A DNA stretch of 64,000 nt, from contig ML986609.1 in NCBI GenBank assembly GCA_010094045.1, forward strand, positions 281,909-345,908, read 5' to 3'. A program made the translations under genes and the position numbers. Below, one piece after another: positions 62,317-64,000 of this stretch. The notes under the pieces are model-generated. The model did no database searches and was not told where the DNA came from. It saw only the letters and a list, made by a program, of their open reading frames with translations. Each line of letters starts with the position of its first letter. The stretch's first letter is position 1. This stretch comes from Lojkania enalia. Lineage: Eukaryota > Ascomycota > Dothideomycetes > Pleosporales.

Positions 62317-62347
<31 letters not shown>
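62317..62347 (+). repeat. (TAG)n microsatellite, about 10 units
   Basis: Uninterrupted AGT/TAG trinucleotide run. It contains no CA or TG and so is not a RIP target. Confidence 0.95.
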
Positions 62348-62530
62348 CTACAAATATAATTTATAGCTAGATACTCTCGATTGTTAACCCTAACTTCTTA
62401 TATACCCGTAATACTATAATACCCCTACTATTCTTTATTACAGCGTTTTATTACAGTTATATTAATACTAATATAAATCTAGTATCTTATAATTAACGCT
62501 CTATTAATTTTCTATTAAGGTTTCTAAGAA
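62348..62530. other. RIP-degraded spacer
   Basis: No feature recognised apart from GTTAACCCTAA near 62,385, weakly similar to a mutated hAT terminus in the wrong orientation for the following relic. Confidence 0.35.
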
Positions 62531-64000
62531 ATCTATCAGCTAATTATATATCCGCAGATAGAGGATAAAGAAGATAGATAGAAGATAATAGAACTTATTA
62601 ATATATAGATAGCGTGGTAGAAATTAATATTATAAGCTTAGAACCCTTTAAATATACTTAATAAATTAAGGTAGAATTTAGCTACTTATTATAGTAAGAT
62701 CTAGAGATAATTTAGAGAAGCTATATAATTTTTAGATAGTTATCTATTTATATTCTATTACTACTATAAATTTCGATTTATATATCTAAATAAGAATTAT
62801 AATAGTATAAAGTATCTAATAAATTATCTTAGATTTTAGGCCTATCTAAGAACTCTAGCTCCTAAGTATAATAGGTTCTATATACCTATAACTAGGCCTC
62901 CTAATAATAAAGATCCGATTATATTATTATACTCTACTAGTGCTTTTAAGTATAAACTAGTCTATATTATTATTAATAATAACTGGTCTTTTTAAATAGT
63001 AAATTGCCCGTCCTTTTAATAATTCGTTTAGTTCTTTTAACTAGGTACTATATTAATTAGCTAATTTAGTTTTATAGGGCTATTTAAGTATAAGATTATA
63101 GTAGCTTAGTTCTCTCTTTTATATAACCTTAACTAAAGTATAAAGATATTAATCGCGTTTAATACCTGGTTTATAAAAAACTACCTTAGTTTTCTTATAG
63201 TAAAAGGGTACTATATTAATTAGGACTAGGAGTTCTACGAGAAACTACTTAATTTTATCCTTATTTAAGGAAGCTATACTAGTACTTCTATAGTAATAGA
63301 AGTACTATATATTCTATTAAACATAAATATATAACGACGATTACTAGTAGCTATTTATAATAATACTATTAATAATAGTATACTTATATATATAATATAA
63401 GAGAAACTATATAAAGATAGTATTAAATAGAACTATAAGAAGAATACAATTCTATATCTTACTTATATTATTAATCTTGTTGTTTAGGAAATTATTTACT
63501 ATTTTAAGCTTATACCCCCTAAAGAGATAGAAGATAGAGGAACTTTATAATAACGCGATATAAATAAGATTTAGATATAAATTTCTATCCTAAATTCTCT
63601 TTATAAGGTATAGCTTTTTATTATAGTTAGTTATTATAATTATTATATACTAATTTTTAGTTAGATTTAAGCTATTTATAAAGTAATTAATTAATTACTA
63701 TAACGCTATAAGCGTTTTATTACTTTATAGAGTTCTCTACTATCTAAGTACTGGCTATTTATAATAAGAGATATCTTAACTTAATAGAATTCGATATTTA
63801 ATATATATAACCGAGTAGTAGGCCTTAAATAATATATTAACAACTAGCTTTAATATAAAATTAACTTAAAGATTCCTACTCGGAGATCTGATAATAATAA
63901 GAACGCTAAGGTAGATTTCTATAATCTCTAGCAACTTTAACTATCTACTACTAAATAGTACTATTTAATACTAATTATAGACCTACTTAACAATTTTAAA
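62531..64000 (+). mobile_element. hAT-like transposase relic, running off the window
   Basis: Plus-strand frames with TAA/TAG stops. At 63,459-63,493 the frame reads LTYIINLVV followed by a stop and EI. Reading the Tyr as RIP-mutated His and the stop as Gln gives the H-x-x-N-L-x-x-Q pattern of hAT transposases, preceded by a Tyr that could be the mutated Cys of C-L-x-H. The preceding region (63,160-63,420) is co-linear in general character with the catalytic part. The family call rests mainly on this one motif. Confidence 0.45.

Noticed and set aside
62317..62347. Trinucleotide run and other short repeats as a CRISPR-like array
   Set aside because: It is a simple microsatellite without spacers, and the genome is eukaryotic.
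62380..62395. GTTAACCCTAA as the start of the hAT-like element at 62.5 kb
   Set aside because: The orientation is wrong for an element extending to the right, and the match to CAGGGTTGTCAA is weak.

Overview
This window looks like a chromosome segment of a filamentous ascomycete, probably a Sordariomycete. Protein-coding genes carry short 49-61 nt introns with CTAAC-like branch points. The surrounding DNA is extremely TA-rich and nearly devoid of CA and TG dinucleotides, the signature of repeat-induced point mutation (RIP). About 52.5 kb on the left and 5 kb on the right are decayed mobile elements whose frames are full of TAA/TAG. Only the island at about 52,580-59,080 has normal composition and intact genes.

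Left part (1-34.6 kb) is a nested stack of elements. A pogo/Fot1-like DNA transposon (2,276-4,119) is followed by a chromodomain Ty3/gypsy element A. A head-to-head LTR-gag inverted repeat of A comes next, then a second A copy (about 11,990-34,618). That second copy contains gypsy element B (14,465-23,310) and a second pogo-like element (26,054-33,974). The pogo-like element contains gypsy element C (26,959-33,728), and one LTR of C was invaded by a solo LTR. Several joins are supported by exact target-site duplications or by an empty site. A 1,756-bp block in B is repeated identically on both sides of a 10-N gap, almost certainly an assembly artefact.

Middle part (about 34.8-45.2 kb) is different. 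Imperfect inverted repeats of about 300 bp bracket 10 kb of less heavily mutated DNA that holds host-type genes. In the RIP-damaged frames I can read a patatin-like phospholipase, an NB-ARC ATPase and kinesin-light-chain-type TPRs, i.e. a fungal NLR-type (STAND) immune-receptor-like gene. Its NB-ARC appears split into a front half (ending about 37.0 kb) and a back half (from about 42.5 kb). The roughly 5.5 kb between them carries a small surface-protein relic and a large multi-pass membrane-protein relic on the opposite strand. This is the most unusual structure in the window.

Further right are gypsy element D (46,144-51,680, with a 530-N gap), a solo LTR of C with perfect target-site duplication, and a hAT-type terminus that forms the left edge of the gene island.

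The island holds three genes, assembled here from their exons: a 619-aa secreted cysteine-containing protein of unknown function (minus strand), a divergently transcribed 344-aa secreted zincin metallopeptidase whose HELTH zinc site is created only after splicing (plus strand), and a 349-aa F-box-like protein (minus strand). The right edge of the island is another pogo-like terminus whose outermost 95 bp or so escaped RIP. The last 5 kb is again RIP-degraded, with a degenerate tandem repeat, a TAG microsatellite and a hAT-like transposase relic.
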